A DNA stretch of 64,000 nucleotides from Planctomycetia bacterium (GTDB taxonomy: Bacteria; Planctomycetota; Planctomycetia; Gemmatales; Gemmataceae): contig SXID01000092.1 in assembly GCA_005772955.1 (NCBI GenBank), positions 1 through 64,000 on the forward strand, read 5' to 3'. Below are positions 46,969 to 56,608 of the stretch, piece by piece. Each line of letters begins with the position of its first letter. The first letter of the stretch is position 1. The position numbers and the translations under genes are program-made. Under the pieces are notes generated by a model, which saw nothing but the letters and a program-made list of their open reading frames with translations, had not been told where the DNA came from and made no database searches.

Positions 46969-47643
46969 TTATTCTCCGAGCAGGTCCGAACCCACCCCCC
47001 GCGACTCCGACTTGTAGATGACGTCCACCGCGAGCGTCGCGGCCAGCAGGAGCATCTTCGCAAGCGGTTGCTCAGCGAGTTCCGGGTTCACTTTCAGGAA
47101 GTAGTTATCGGACGAAAAGAACAACTCCTTCGCCAGCCCCGCGAGGCCGCCGAGTTTCTTCGACACCTCGCCGAGTTCCACTTTCCCGTCTTCCGTGAGG
47201 AACTTGTATTTGAACCCGAACATCTTGCCCTTCACGTGGGCGAAGTACTTCTCGTCCTTATCGTAGACGTGGAACCCGCCGCTGATCGTGAAGAACTTGC
47301 TCTTAAAGGAGCCTATGAGTTGCCCCTGCGCATCCCGCACTTCGACCCGTGACCGGAACAAGTACCAGCCGCGACTGAGTGTGAACACGAGTGAATCGTC
47401 GGGTTTCTCCCGCACTTCCACCAGGGTCGGGAAGAACTGCTTGCTGGCCACCCACCGCAGTACCTTCGTCAACCCACCAAGGTTCTCGATCGCGGTGCCG
47501 ACGAGGTCACCGGTCTCGCCGTTCTTGATTTCGTAGCTCTGGACCGACGACAGGATCTTCTTGTGCTCGGTAATCGCGAACGTGTTGCACTCCAACACGA
47601 GGTGTACTCCGGGGCGGGGGCAGTTATGCGACGGGCCGGGCAA
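46969..47643 (-). CDS. LURP-one-related/phospholipid scramblase-like beta-barrel protein
   Basis: TFAITEHKKILSSVQSYEIKNGETGDLVGTA ... LFRSRVEVRDAQGQLIGSFKSKFFTISGGFHVYDKDEKYFAHVKGKMFGFKYKFL. Confidence 0.65.
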   Translation of the reverse strand: MPGPSHNCPRPGVHLVLECNTFAITEHKKILSSVQSYEIKNGETGDLVGTAIENLGGLTKVLRWVASKQFFPTLVEVREKPDDSLVFTLSRGWYLFRSRVEVRDAQGQLIGSFKSKFFTISGGFHVYDKDEKYFAHVKGKMFGFKYKFLTEDGKVELGEVSKKLGGLAGLAKELFFSSDNYFLKVNPELAEQPLAKMLLLAATLAVDVIYKSESRGVGSDLLGE

Positions 47644-47698
47644 CGGTTGAAGTTATACACCAGCGCACAACCGGCTACCACCGTTTCGAGATCACCGC

Positions 47699-48433
47699 GT
47701 GTCTTCACAACTGCTCGACAAACGCGAAGTCCGCATCCGCCGCATGTTCGGCCAAATCGCGCCATGGTACGACTTCCTCAACCACTTGTTGAGTCTCAAC
47801 ATCGACAAGCGGTGGCGTGACCGCACCGCGCGGCTCGTTCCACCGGGCCCTGCGGCCCTCGGACCAATCCTCGACCTCTGCACCGGCACCGGCGACCTCG
47901 CTCTCACTTACGACCGAGACGCGAAAGGCTCCGTCCCGGTGATCGGTGCCGACTTCTCGCACGAAATGCTCGTACGCGCGATGAAGAAGGCCGAGTCCGC
48001 CGGGGCGGGCGCCCGCGTGCGGTTCGTAGAAGCTGACGCACAAGCGCTGCCGTTTGCCGACGACACGTTCCAACTCGTGACCAACGCCTTTGGCCTTCGC
48101 AACGTGACCGACACCGACAAGGGGTTAGCAGAAATGATCCGCGTCACGCGACCCGGCGGGCGCGTCGCAGTGCTGGAGTTCTCGAAGCCGCGAAACCCGG
48201 TCCTGGGCCGGTTGTATGGCTGGTATTTCCGCTATCTTCTTCCGCTGGTGGGGCAACTGATCTCGCGGAGCCGCGAGAGCGCCTATCGCTATCTCCCCGC
48301 GAGCGTGCTGAAGTTCCCCGATTATGAGGCGTTGGCAGACAAAATGCGTGCGGCGGGGTTGGACGAGGTAAAGTACCTGCCGTTCACCTTCGGGGTCGCG
48401 ACTCTGTATGTTGGTGTGAAGCCGGGCGGCTGA
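47699..48433 (+). CDS. ubiE: Demethylmenaquinone/ubiquinone C-methyltransferase UbiE/MenG
   Basis: MFGQIAPWYDFLNHLLSLNIDKRWRDRTARLV, ILDLCTGTGDLAL, NAFGLRNVTDTDKGLAEMIRVTRPGGRVAVLEFSKP. Confidence 0.96.
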   Translation: MSSQLLDKREVRIRRMFGQIAPWYDFLNHLLSLNIDKRWRDRTARLVPPGPAALGPILDLCTGTGDLALTYDRDAKGSVPVIGADFSHEMLVRAMKKAESAGAGARVRFVEADAQALPFADDTFQLVTNAFGLRNVTDTDKGLAEMIRVTRPGGRVAVLEFSKPRNPVLGRLYGWYFRYLLPLVGQLISRSRESAYRYLPASVLKFPDYEALADKMRAAGLDEVKYLPFTFGVATLYVGVKPGG

Positions 48434-48460
48434 CGCTCGCCTCCGGCTTGCGGCTAACCG
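48431..48460. repeat. Solitary arm of the CGCTCGCC..CGGCTTGCGGCTAA repeat family on the ubiE stop codon
   Basis: TGAcgctcgcctccggcttgcggctaaccgac; compare cgctcgccttccgcttgcggctaacag at 53354-53380. Confidence 0.75.
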
Positions 48461-48472
48461 ACAGAGTCTCCG

Positions 48473-49489
48473 ATGCCCGATGCATTTCATGAGAAGCACT
48501 TGCTGATCCGCGCGGCGCGCGGGGAGCGTGTCGAACGTGCCCCAGTGTGGGCCATGCGCCAGGCGGGCCGCTGGGATCCGGAGTTCCGCGCGATCCGCGC
48601 CGGGATGTCGTTCTTCGAGTTCTCTGAGAACGTCGAAGCCGCGACCCTCGCGTCTCTGTGTCCGCGGCGATTCGGGGTGGACGCGATCATTCTCTTCTAC
48701 GACATCACCACGCTCCCGCTCGCGATGGGGCTGCCGTTCGAGCTGAAGACCGGCGCAGGGCCTGTCCCGGATCGGCCGATCCGCACGCTCGCGGACCTTG
48801 ACCGGTTGAACCCAACCCCCGCGCCCGATTCCTACGCGCACATCCGCCAACTCCTGAATCGCGTGAAGGAAGAACTGCGCGGCGACCTGCCGGTGTTGGT
48901 GTTCGCGGGGGCACCGTTCACGGTGGCGACGTACTGCATCGGGACCGGCAAGAACGTGGACGCAACCCGGCAGTTCGCCGCCGAAGAACCGACCGTGTGG
49001 AACGGGTTGCTCGAACGGCTCTCAGGAGCCACGGTCGGATTCCTTCGCACGCTGATCGACGACGGCGCGGACGCCTACCAACTCTTCGACTCCTGGGCCG
49101 GTGCTCTCACGCCAACGGAATACGATGCCTGGGCGCAGCCGTATCACGCGAGCATCCTCGCGGGCGCGACCGGCGTGCCGCGCATCCTGTTCGTGAAGGA
49201 AGGCCCGTACCTGGAGCGGATGTGCAACTCGGGCGCGGAGGTCATCAGTTTGGGGAGCATCCACGACCTCGCAGCCGCGCGCCACAAGTACCCGCACCTC
49301 AGCTTTCAAGGCAATGTTGATGAGGAGATCGTTCGGGGCGGTACGCCAGCGCAGGTGCGAGTCGCGGTGAAGGCGTGTCTCCACGCTGGCGGCGGTGAGC
49401 GCCACATCGTGAACCTGAACCACGGTGTCGATAAGGGCACGCCGGTCGCGAATTTTGAGGCGTATATCAGTGCCGCGAAAGGGGAGTGA
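48473..49489 (+). CDS. hemE: Uroporphyrinogen decarboxylase
   Basis: ERAPVWAMRQAGRWDPEFRAIR, AIILFYDITTLPLAMGLPFE, AGAPFTVATYCIG, NLNHGVDKGTPVANFEAYI. Confidence 0.97.
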   Translation: MPDAFHEKHLLIRAARGERVERAPVWAMRQAGRWDPEFRAIRAGMSFFEFSENVEAATLASLCPRRFGVDAIILFYDITTLPLAMGLPFELKTGAGPVPDRPIRTLADLDRLNPTPAPDSYAHIRQLLNRVKEELRGDLPVLVFAGAPFTVATYCIGTGKNVDATRQFAAEEPTVWNGLLERLSGATVGFLRTLIDDGADAYQLFDSWAGALTPTEYDAWAQPYHASILAGATGVPRILFVKEGPYLERMCNSGAEVISLGSIHDLAAARHKYPHLSFQGNVDEEIVRGGTPAQVRVAVKACLHAGGGERHIVNLNHGVDKGTPVANFEAYISAAKGE

Positions 49490-49558
49490 CCCGCGAACGC
49501 TGGCTTTCGTACACCACGCCGGTTACAACGGACTCATCCTTCTGCCTGGAGGCGGTCC

Positions 49559-51088
49559 ATGCGATTCGCCGGTCTGTCTCTCCTCGTGCTGTTCGTCGTC
49601 GCGCTCGCGCTGCCCGCACAGGAGCCGACCAAGAACGACCTGCTGTTCGCAATCGAGAAGCAACTCCAGGCGGTACACGAATCCGCTGGCCCGAGCGTCG
49701 GGTGCGTGGTCGTGTCGCGTAGCGAGCAGTACCCGAAACCGGTCAGAGCTAGCGATGTGCCCGGCACGCTCGGCGTCTTCGACCCAGTGCAGTTCCTCAA
49801 GAACAACCCGCGAGCGAAGCCACTGCTCGCAGTCTCCCTCGACCTCTCAAGAACAGAGAACATCCCCGACCACGGGTTCGCGTGTGGTGTGGTTATCGAC
49901 GAAAAGGGATTGGTTCTCACTCCCTACCACGTCATCGAAGGTGCGACCAAGATTTACGTTCACCTTCCGGGCCGCGTCGGTTCCTACGCGGACATCCACG
50001 CCGCCGACGCTCGCACCGACCTCGCCGTGCTGCGACTCAGCACCCCGCCGGCGGGGTTGAAGGCGATCAAGTTCGCGGACGTGCGACTCGACGAGCGCGG
50101 CACACGCCGCGCCACGGTTACCGTTGGCAAACTCGTCGTTTTGGTGGCGAATGCGTACGCATCGAACTTCCCGGTCGACAAGCCGAGTGCGTCCCTGGGC
50201 AGTGTGACCAATGTGCGCCACCACCTCACAACCAAGGGCCGCGAGAATCTGCCGAGGCTCAACAGTTACTACGATTTTGGTCCGTTCCTGGAACACGAAG
50301 CGAAACTGAACACTGGCATCAGCGGAGCTGCGCTCCTCAACCTCGATGGTGAGATGATTGGGCTGACCACAACCGCGCCTATCCTGGGTTTGGGGGAGAA
50401 GACGCCCGAGTACGCGTTGCCGATAACCGAACCCGTTCTCCGGATGATCCACGTTCTGCGTCGTGGCGAGGAATTCGAGGGCGGCGCACTCGGAGTCGCG
50501 CTGGACAAGGATTCGGTGGTCATCAGCGGTGTCCTCCCGCTCGGACCGGCAGCGAAAGCCGGCCTCCGCCGCAACGACACGATCACCCACGTCAACGGCG
50601 CACCGGTGACTAGGTACGAAGAACTTCTCGGTCACATTGGGCCGGCGATCGCCGGCACAAAAGTAACACTAACCGTCCGGGGTGTCCAGAACCGCGGCGA
50701 CATCGTCCTCACGCTCGGTAAGTGGCAGCATGACCGCCCGGTAATCGCGTCAGTCCGCCCGGCCCCGGTGTTCGGCTTGCGCGTCGATCACGACAGCATC
50801 CTCGCTCAGCGTGTTGGCGACAACGCCCAGGCTATTCTGGAGAACACGGTCAAAGGCATTCCCGAAGGCGTGTCTGTGCGCGAGGTCGCCAACGATTCGC
50901 CAGCCGCGACCGCGTTCAAGAAGGTCGGTGACCGGCCTGAGCGCTGGCTGATCACGCACGTCAACGGAGACACTGTCACCACCCCAACCGAGTTCTATGC
51001 CGCCACGAAGGGGCAAAAGGCAATCAAGTTGACCGTCATCGACCCGACCGAAGCAATGCGCCCACAGCGAGAGGTGAGTTTCCCATGA
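49559..51088 (+). CDS. Secreted trypsin-like protease with PDZ domains
   Basis: Signal peptide; GVVIDEKGLVLTPYHVIEGA, RTDLAVLRL, NTGISGAALLNLDGEMIGLTT (variant of GNSGGP); PDZ GALGVALDKDSVVISGVLPLGPAAKAGLRRNDTITHVNGAPV. Confidence 0.85.
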   Translation: MRFAGLSLLVLFVVALALPAQEPTKNDLLFAIEKQLQAVHESAGPSVGCVVVSRSEQYPKPVRASDVPGTLGVFDPVQFLKNNPRAKPLLAVSLDLSRTENIPDHGFACGVVIDEKGLVLTPYHVIEGATKIYVHLPGRVGSYADIHAADARTDLAVLRLSTPPAGLKAIKFADVRLDERGTRRATVTVGKLVVLVANAYASNFPVDKPSASLGSVTNVRHHLTTKGRENLPRLNSYYDFGPFLEHEAKLNTGISGAALLNLDGEMIGLTTTAPILGLGEKTPEYALPITEPVLRMIHVLRRGEEFEGGALGVALDKDSVVISGVLPLGPAAKAGLRRNDTITHVNGAPVTRYEELLGHIGPAIAGTKVTLTVRGVQNRGDIVLTLGKWQHDRPVIASVRPAPVFGLRVDHDSILAQRVGDNAQAILENTVKGIPEGVSVREVANDSPAATAFKKVGDRPERWLITHVNGDTVTTPTEFYAATKGQKAIKLTVIDPTEAMRPQREVSFP

Positions 51089-51900
51089 AGTACGCCATCT
51101 GCAATGAGACGTTCGAGGGCTGGGACCACGCTCGCGTCTGTGCCAGCGTGGCGGAACTCGGCTACACCGGCCTCGAAATGGCCCCGTTCACGCTTGCCAA
51201 TCGCATCACGGAGGTGAGTGCCGCGCGCCGGACCGAACTGCGCCAGCAAGCGGAAGCAACCGGTGTGAAGATTATCGGTCTCCACTGGCTGCTCGCGAAG
51301 ACCGAAGGGTTCCACCTCACCTCGCCGGACGCCGCGACCCGCAAGCGAACCGGTGAGTACCTCGCGGAACTGTCGCACGCTGCGGCCGACATGGGGGGTG
51401 ACATCCTCGTACTCGGATCGCCGGTTCAGCGCAACCTCGCCGACGGCATGACCCGCGAACAGGGCGAAGCGAACGCGATCGACACGCTCAAGCATTGCTT
51501 ACCGGCGCTGGAACGTGATCGCGTATACCTTTGTCTTGAACCGCTCACACAGGCGGAAACAAACTTCATGACGAGCGCGGCGGAGGGCGTGAGCCTCGCG
51601 CGCAAGTTGGCACATCCGTTCGTGAAACTGCACCTCGACGTGAAGGCGATGTCGACGGAAACCGCGCCGACGCCAGACGTGATCCTCGCCAACCGGGAGT
51701 TCTTCCACCACTTCCACGCCAACGACCCGAACAAGCGCGGCCCAGGGTTCGGCGCGACCGACTTCAAACCGATCTTCCAGGCGCTGAAAGATGTGGCCTA
51801 CAACGGTTGGGTCTCAGTGGAGGTGTTCGACTACTCCCCCGACCCCGACACGATCGCTCGCGAGAGTATCCGCTACATGCGAGAATGCGCCGCGAAGTAA
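51085..51900 (+). CDS. Sugar phosphate isomerase/epimerase
   Basis: MKYAICNETFEGWDHARVCASVAELGYTGLEMAPF ... VYLCLEPLTQAETNF ... YNGWVSVEVFDY. Confidence 0.9.
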   Translation: MKYAICNETFEGWDHARVCASVAELGYTGLEMAPFTLANRITEVSAARRTELRQQAEATGVKIIGLHWLLAKTEGFHLTSPDAATRKRTGEYLAELSHAAADMGGDILVLGSPVQRNLADGMTREQGEANAIDTLKHCLPALERDRVYLCLEPLTQAETNFMTSAAEGVSLARKLAHPFVKLHLDVKAMSTETAPTPDVILANREFFHHFHANDPNKRGPGFGATDFKPIFQALKDVAYNGWVSVEVFDYSPDPDTIARESIRYMRECAAK

Positions 51901-51917
51901 TACGGAAGAGGTTTCCC

Positions 51918-53306
51918 ATGCGATTCGCCTTCACATTCTGCGTGCTGGTCTCACTCGCGCGTCCCGGCTTCGCGGGAGAGTTCAGCGTCGGGTTCGGCAA
52001 CACAGACCTCACGCCCGACGTCGCGAAGAAACGCGTGTACCTCGCGGGCTTCGGCATGGACCGGCTCGCCACGAAGGTACACGACCCAATCATGGCGAGC
52101 GCTGTGGTGATGGCCGATGGCGACGAGAAGATCGCGTTCGTGTCCGTCGATCTGGTCGGGTTGTTCATGCCGAGTGTCGAGCGTATCCGCGAGAAACTAA
52201 CCGGCTTCAAATACGTACTCGTCTCCGCGACCCACAACCACGAAGGGCCGGACACGCTCGGGTTGTGGGGTCCGACACCGATTCAGAGCGGTGTCGATCC
52301 GGTCTACTTGAGGAAGGTCGAGGAAGGCTGTGTCGAGGCGGTGAAGGCCGCGGACAAGGCGCGCAAGCCCGCGACCGTACGCATCGGGAAGGCCAGCGAC
52401 ACGGGCTTACTGCACGACAACCGCAAGCCGGTCGTGAAGCACGACGAGTTGGTTGTGTTGCAGTTCTGCGCACCGAAAACAGAGAAGGTTCTCGGCCTGT
52501 TGGTACAGTGGAACTGCCACCCCGAATCGCTCGGCTCCAAGAACACCGACGTGAGCGCCGATTTTATCCATTACACGGTGAAACACCTCCGCGAGGCGCA
52601 GAAGTGCCCGGTCGCATACTTCAGCGGCACCGTAGGCGGGCTGATGACCACGCTCGGCCTCAAGCTGCTGAACGACAAAGGTAAGGAACTCGCGGACGGC
52701 ACGTTCGAGAAGGCCGAACTCTACGGCCGGTTGGTCGGGAAGCTCGCGGAGAAGGCACTGAAAGACGCAGTGCCGATCACGCTGACGCCGTTCGTGATTC
52801 GCACGCAAGACCTGCTCGTGCCGGTGGACAACAAGCTGTATCGGCTAGCGTGGTCATTCGGCGTCCTCGACCGCACGATGTACGAGTGGGAAGGTAACCC
52901 CACCCCCAAGAAGTTCATCGCGTCGAAGGAGATAACCAAACCGGTCGCGGTGAAGACGGAACTCGGATACCTGAAGTTAGGCGATCTCGAAGTCGCTGCG
53001 ATACCAGGCGAGATCTACCCGGAGTTAGTGTTGGGCAAGGTCGAGAATCCCGCGGACCCCGGTGCGGACTTCCCGGACGCCGCGATTGAACCCGCGATCT
53101 ACGACCAGTTGAAGAGCAAGCACCGCATGCTGATCGGCCTCGCGAACGACGAGTTGGGTTACTTCATACCGAAACGCCAGTGGGACGACAAAGCACCGTA
53201 TTGCTACGGGTTGAAGAAGTCGCAGTACGGCGAGATGAACAGCGTCGGCCCAGAAGCCGCGCCTGTGATCTGTAACGCATTCAAGGACCTGGTGAAAACG
53301 AAGTAA
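51918..53306 (+). CDS. Neutral/alkaline ceramidase-like secreted hydrolase
   Basis: FSVGFGNTDLTPDVAKKRVYLAGFG, VSATHNHEGPDTLG, VQWNCHPESLGS, NDELGYFIPKRQWDDKAPYCYG; start at MRFAFTFCVLV. Confidence 0.8.
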   Translation: MRFAFTFCVLVSLARPGFAGEFSVGFGNTDLTPDVAKKRVYLAGFGMDRLATKVHDPIMASAVVMADGDEKIAFVSVDLVGLFMPSVERIREKLTGFKYVLVSATHNHEGPDTLGLWGPTPIQSGVDPVYLRKVEEGCVEAVKAADKARKPATVRIGKASDTGLLHDNRKPVVKHDELVVLQFCAPKTEKVLGLLVQWNCHPESLGSKNTDVSADFIHYTVKHLREAQKCPVAYFSGTVGGLMTTLGLKLLNDKGKELADGTFEKAELYGRLVGKLAEKALKDAVPITLTPFVIRTQDLLVPVDNKLYRLAWSFGVLDRTMYEWEGNPTPKKFIASKEITKPVAVKTELGYLKLGDLEVAAIPGEIYPELVLGKVENPADPGADFPDAAIEPAIYDQLKSKHRMLIGLANDELGYFIPKRQWDDKAPYCYGLKKSQYGEMNSVGPEAAPVICNAFKDLVKTK

Positions 53307-53316
53307 CATCGCTCAC

Positions 53317-53380
53317 CTGCTAGCCGCAAGCGGGAGGCGAGCGCGGATGTACACGCTCGCCTTCCGCTTGCGGCTAACAG
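53317..53380. repeat. Full palindrome of the TAGCCGCAAGC..GGCGAGCG family between convergent genes
   Basis: ctgctagccgcaagcgggaggcgagcg (53317-53343) / cgctcgccttccgcttgcggctaacag (53354-53380), 25 of 27 pairing; carries the truD stop codon (TAG, 53374-53376). Confidence 0.85.
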
Positions 53381-54537
53381 GCGATCCTCTTCACCAGCAT
53401 CGTCGCGTAGCTTCCCTTGGGCAGGTCGAAACGAAGCACCAACTTCCTCCGGCCCTTGTTCAACTCGTCAGCGTCCGCGAAGTTGCTGATTTTCTCGGCC
53501 TTGATACTCGCGGGGCGGTCGCCCTTCGAGAAGAACGGCTTCTGCATCCCCTTCACTTTTAATTCCGCGAGCGTCAAGCCTTCGGCTTTTAGCACTTCTT
53601 CGACAATTGGTAGCCACGCGACGCCGGGTTCCGGCTTCACGCGTGCCGAAGGCAGCGGCAGCGTGAGCGACTCCCACGCACCGCGGTGTTCTTCGGGTAC
53701 GCGCACCGGCGCGGGCACTTTACCGAGCTTCAGTTCCACATCGGTGAGGTTCGCGGAATCGAGCGTCGAGGTAAGCCACGCAGACAGCATCTTGTTCCAC
53801 AGGTAGCTCTGGTACGCGGAGAGATACAATCCTTGCAGTTCCGGGCGCAGACGCGCAACCGCGCCCTTGAAGTCGGTCGGGTGCGCCGCGAGGTAACTCA
53901 CCAGACTCCGCGCGTGCCCTTTCGGCAACTTCGCCTGGCACTCGGGCCACTTGCCCCAGAGTCCGACGAGCGTGGCCTTTTCGCGCTTCACGTCGGCGCG
54001 GTCGTGTTCGTATGGTGCCGCGAGCGCCAGCCACAGCGCCCGCTCGAAGCGTCCGAACACCATTTCCTTCGCGACGAACTCTGCCCCTTCACCAACCGAG
54101 CCGAATCGCTGGTCGTCGAAGTAGTTTGGCAGTCCCGCGTCGGCCACTTCGCGGAGCGCGGCCTCTGCGTGTGACACCGCGTTGTCACTCATCGACCGCA
54201 TCGTGATTGTGAAACGGTTCGCACGGATATCGGCCGCCGTAAACGGTTCAGCGCACTGGCCAAGGTAAGTGACCGTGACGCGCTCGTGGGACAGGTTTCG
54301 CTTCGATCCGTGGAAGACCGTGACGTGCTGCGACGTGACCGCGTGCCGGTCCTTCAGCCCGCCGTAACTGACTCGCCGAGCGTCGAGTTGCCAGCGACGC
54401 CGAATCGCGGAAAGCGCGTCGGGTGTCGTCCAACCGGTCTTGTCGAGTCGGTACAGGGCGAATTCGCCGGCGGCGCCCGCCACAACGTCGGTCAGTTCCT
54501 CGACGCGGAAGTCGTCCGGTTGTTGCTTCAGCTTCAT
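53374..54537 (-). CDS. truD: tRNA pseudouridine(13) synthase TruD
   Basis: MKLKQQPDDFRVEELTDVVAGAAGEFALYRLDKTGWTTPDAL, GLKDRHAVTSQHVTV, FDDQRFGSV. Confidence 0.92.
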   Translation of the reverse strand: MKLKQQPDDFRVEELTDVVAGAAGEFALYRLDKTGWTTPDALSAIRRRWQLDARRVSYGGLKDRHAVTSQHVTVFHGSKRNLSHERVTVTYLGQCAEPFTAADIRANRFTITMRSMSDNAVSHAEAALREVADAGLPNYFDDQRFGSVGEGAEFVAKEMVFGRFERALWLALAAPYEHDRADVKREKATLVGLWGKWPECQAKLPKGHARSLVSYLAAHPTDFKGAVARLRPELQGLYLSAYQSYLWNKMLSAWLTSTLDSANLTDVELKLGKVPAPVRVPEEHRGAWESLTLPLPSARVKPEPGVAWLPIVEEVLKAEGLTLAELKVKGMQKPFFSKGDRPASIKAEKISNFADADELNKGRRKLVLRFDLPKGSYATMLVKRIAC

Positions 54538-54568
54538 GCGTTTGTTGTACGACAGGCGCGATCTTGGG

Positions 54569-54626
54569 CTTTCACAGCTTGCGGCGTACCGGGGAAATCC
54601 ACTCGCAACGCCGCAAGCTGCGAAAG
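54569..54626. repeat. Palindromic repeat downstream of the lipoprotein/hydrolase gene
   Basis: ctttcacagcttgcggcgt / acgccgcaagctgcgaaag, 18 of 19 pairing, 20-nt loop, 5 nt from the stop codon at 54631. Confidence 0.7.
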
Positions 54627-54630
54627 TAGA

Positions 54631-55434
54631 TCACCGCTTCAACACGACTGGGGCCGCGCTGGTGGTCGGGGCGGTCGGTTGCGCGACCACTTGCGTGCCG
54701 ATGGCGCGTGTCGGGCCGGGTTTGTCAGCGAGAAAGTCCCATTCGCCGGGCTTCCGGGTCGGAGTCTGGCGCGCCTCTGGGGCGTGCGGGTAGTTCCACA
54801 CCGGAACCGCTTCAACTGACGGCTGGCAGTTCTGAACCGCGATATCCTTTAGCAGTTCGGTGATCGCTGCGACGGTCGTCGGGTGGGCCGGCAATCCGAA
54901 GTGGCTTGCGTCAGGAACAACAATCGTCTCGGAGTGCGGTACGCTCGTGGTAGCCCTTGCGCTCATAACGAGCAACGTGGGAACGCCACACGGGTCCGCA
55001 GCGCAGCCCATCGGGTCGATCAGCACCAGCGCATCGACGGGAACGCCCGTCGCCGTGAGATCGCGGGCGAGTGAGATCGCGGCCGCGCCGCCAAAGTCGT
55101 AGCCGACAAGCACGAACCGCGCGTCGGGGTTGTGACGGCGGATGCATTCGATTTCGCTCTTCACCCAGAGAGCACTGTACAGTTCGGCCATGCCGATCTT
55201 CGCAAAACCGTTCTCGCCGAGTTTCAGTCGGAGCGTGTTCAAGCCGCTAGCTGTCGAGGGGGTCAAGCCGTGCATCATGATCACGTGAACCTGCCCGCGA
55301 CACGGCGTTGGCACCTCGTACTCGGCGCCGTTTTCCAGCGACCTCTGATAGCCCTTGTGGCAGCACGTGACGCAGCCTGCGTTCGCGAGTACTGTTACCA
55401 GGATCGCACAAATCATCCAACGTCGCGTACTCAT
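54631..55434 (-). CDS. Lipoprotein-like alpha/beta-hydrolase fold protein
   Basis: Signal plus Cys box MSTRRWMICAILVTVLANAGC; VHVIMMHGLTPS ... RFVLVGYDFGGAAAISLARDLTATGVPVDALVLIDPMG. Confidence 0.7.
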   Translation of the reverse strand: MSTRRWMICAILVTVLANAGCVTCCHKGYQRSLENGAEYEVPTPCRGQVHVIMMHGLTPSTASGLNTLRLKLGENGFAKIGMAELYSALWVKSEIECIRRHNPDARFVLVGYDFGGAAAISLARDLTATGVPVDALVLIDPMGCAADPCGVPTLLVMSARATTSVPHSETIVVPDASHFGLPAHPTTVAAITELLKDIAVQNCQPSVEAVPVWNYPHAPEARQTPTRKPGEWDFLADKPGPTRAIGTQVVAQPTAPTTSAAPVVLKR

Positions 55435-55582
55435 CACTGACCCTCGCGCTTCACCCGTCGGTCCTACCGCTTCAGATCGGCAGAACCCGCGAGACCGCGA
55501 GAACCGTTGCAGTTTAACATTCGCGATTACGGCGGAAGCGGCGAGGTCTCTTCCGGTCACCGCGAATGGGAAACATGGGTAA

Positions 55583-56608
55583 TCACCCGATGGCGACAAT
55601 CTTTCCCGTCTTCACAGACTCGATTTCGCGGTGGCACAGCACCAGCGCATCCCGCGCCAGTTGCCCGCTCAAGAGCGCAGGTTCTTTCCCCACGGTCACG
55701 CCAGTCACCACGGCCTGCAGTTCGTCGGTGAACGCGGAGAGCGCATCGCCCCCGCCCGGCAGCGCCGGTTGCCCAGATTTACCGTCGTTCGTGAGCAGCG
55801 TGAGCGGAACGCCGCCGGAGTCGTAGACGAGCGTCGCGCGTTCGAGGAAGATCTCGTAGCCGTGAACGAACGGACGGCCACTCATGCTCACGGCCCCGCT
55901 CGAACACGTCACAGCGGGTCCGCCGGGACCGTAAAGGTACGACGTGGTGAGATACGTCACCGCGTCGCCTTCGACTGTGCCGACGGAGAACACGTGCTTT
56001 GATACCCCGCATACCAGGCCAATGAAGTGCGTGTCATGGATGTGCAGATCGACGGCTGGGCCGCCGGTCTTCGCGGCGTCGCCGATGTCTGCGGACCAAT
56101 CTGGTTTTGCGATTACCCGCTTGAAGTGCGCCGCGACCACCTTCCCGTATTGCCCGCTGCGAATTACTTCCGCGGCGTACTTGAATTCTGGGAAGAAAGG
56201 CAGCACGTGTGCGACCATCAGCAGCTTGCCGGCGTTCTTCGCGGCGGCGACCATCGCATCAGCGTCCTGTGGCGAAAGTGCAATCGCCTTTTCGACGAGA
56301 ACGTGCTTCCCTGCTTTGAACGCTGCGAGCGCGATTGGTGTGTGCTGGTCGGTGACGGTGCAGATGTCGATAAGGTCGACGTCCGGGTCTGCGAGGAGTT
56401 CACTCACTCCAGCATAGGTCTTCACTCCCGCAAGATCGACCTGCCCCGGCTCTGGCCCGAAGTTGCCGCGTGTGCTGCGCCAGTCGCCAGCGCGTTTGGC
56501 CGCGTCGCGGCTGCAGATGGCCGTGACCTTCGCGCCAATGAGTCGCTGCGACGCGAGGAAGTGAATCCGGCCCATGAACCCAATGCCGACGATGCCGATG
56601 CGAACCAT
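55583..56608 (-). CDS. Gfo/Idh/MocA family oxidoreductase
   Basis: MVRIGIVGIGFMGRIHFLASQRLIGAKVTAICSRD, GKHVLVEKAIALSPQDADAMVAAAKNAGKLLMVAHVLPFFPEFK. Confidence 0.93.
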   Translation of the reverse strand: MVRIGIVGIGFMGRIHFLASQRLIGAKVTAICSRDAAKRAGDWRSTRGNFGPEPGQVDLAGVKTYAGVSELLADPDVDLIDICTVTDQHTPIALAAFKAGKHVLVEKAIALSPQDADAMVAAAKNAGKLLMVAHVLPFFPEFKYAAEVIRSGQYGKVVAAHFKRVIAKPDWSADIGDAAKTGGPAVDLHIHDTHFIGLVCGVSKHVFSVGTVEGDAVTYLTTSYLYGPGGPAVTCSSGAVSMSGRPFVHGYEIFLERATLVYDSGGVPLTLLTNDGKSGQPALPGGGDALSAFTDELQAVVTGVTVGKEPALLSGQLARDALVLCHREIESVKTGKIVAIG

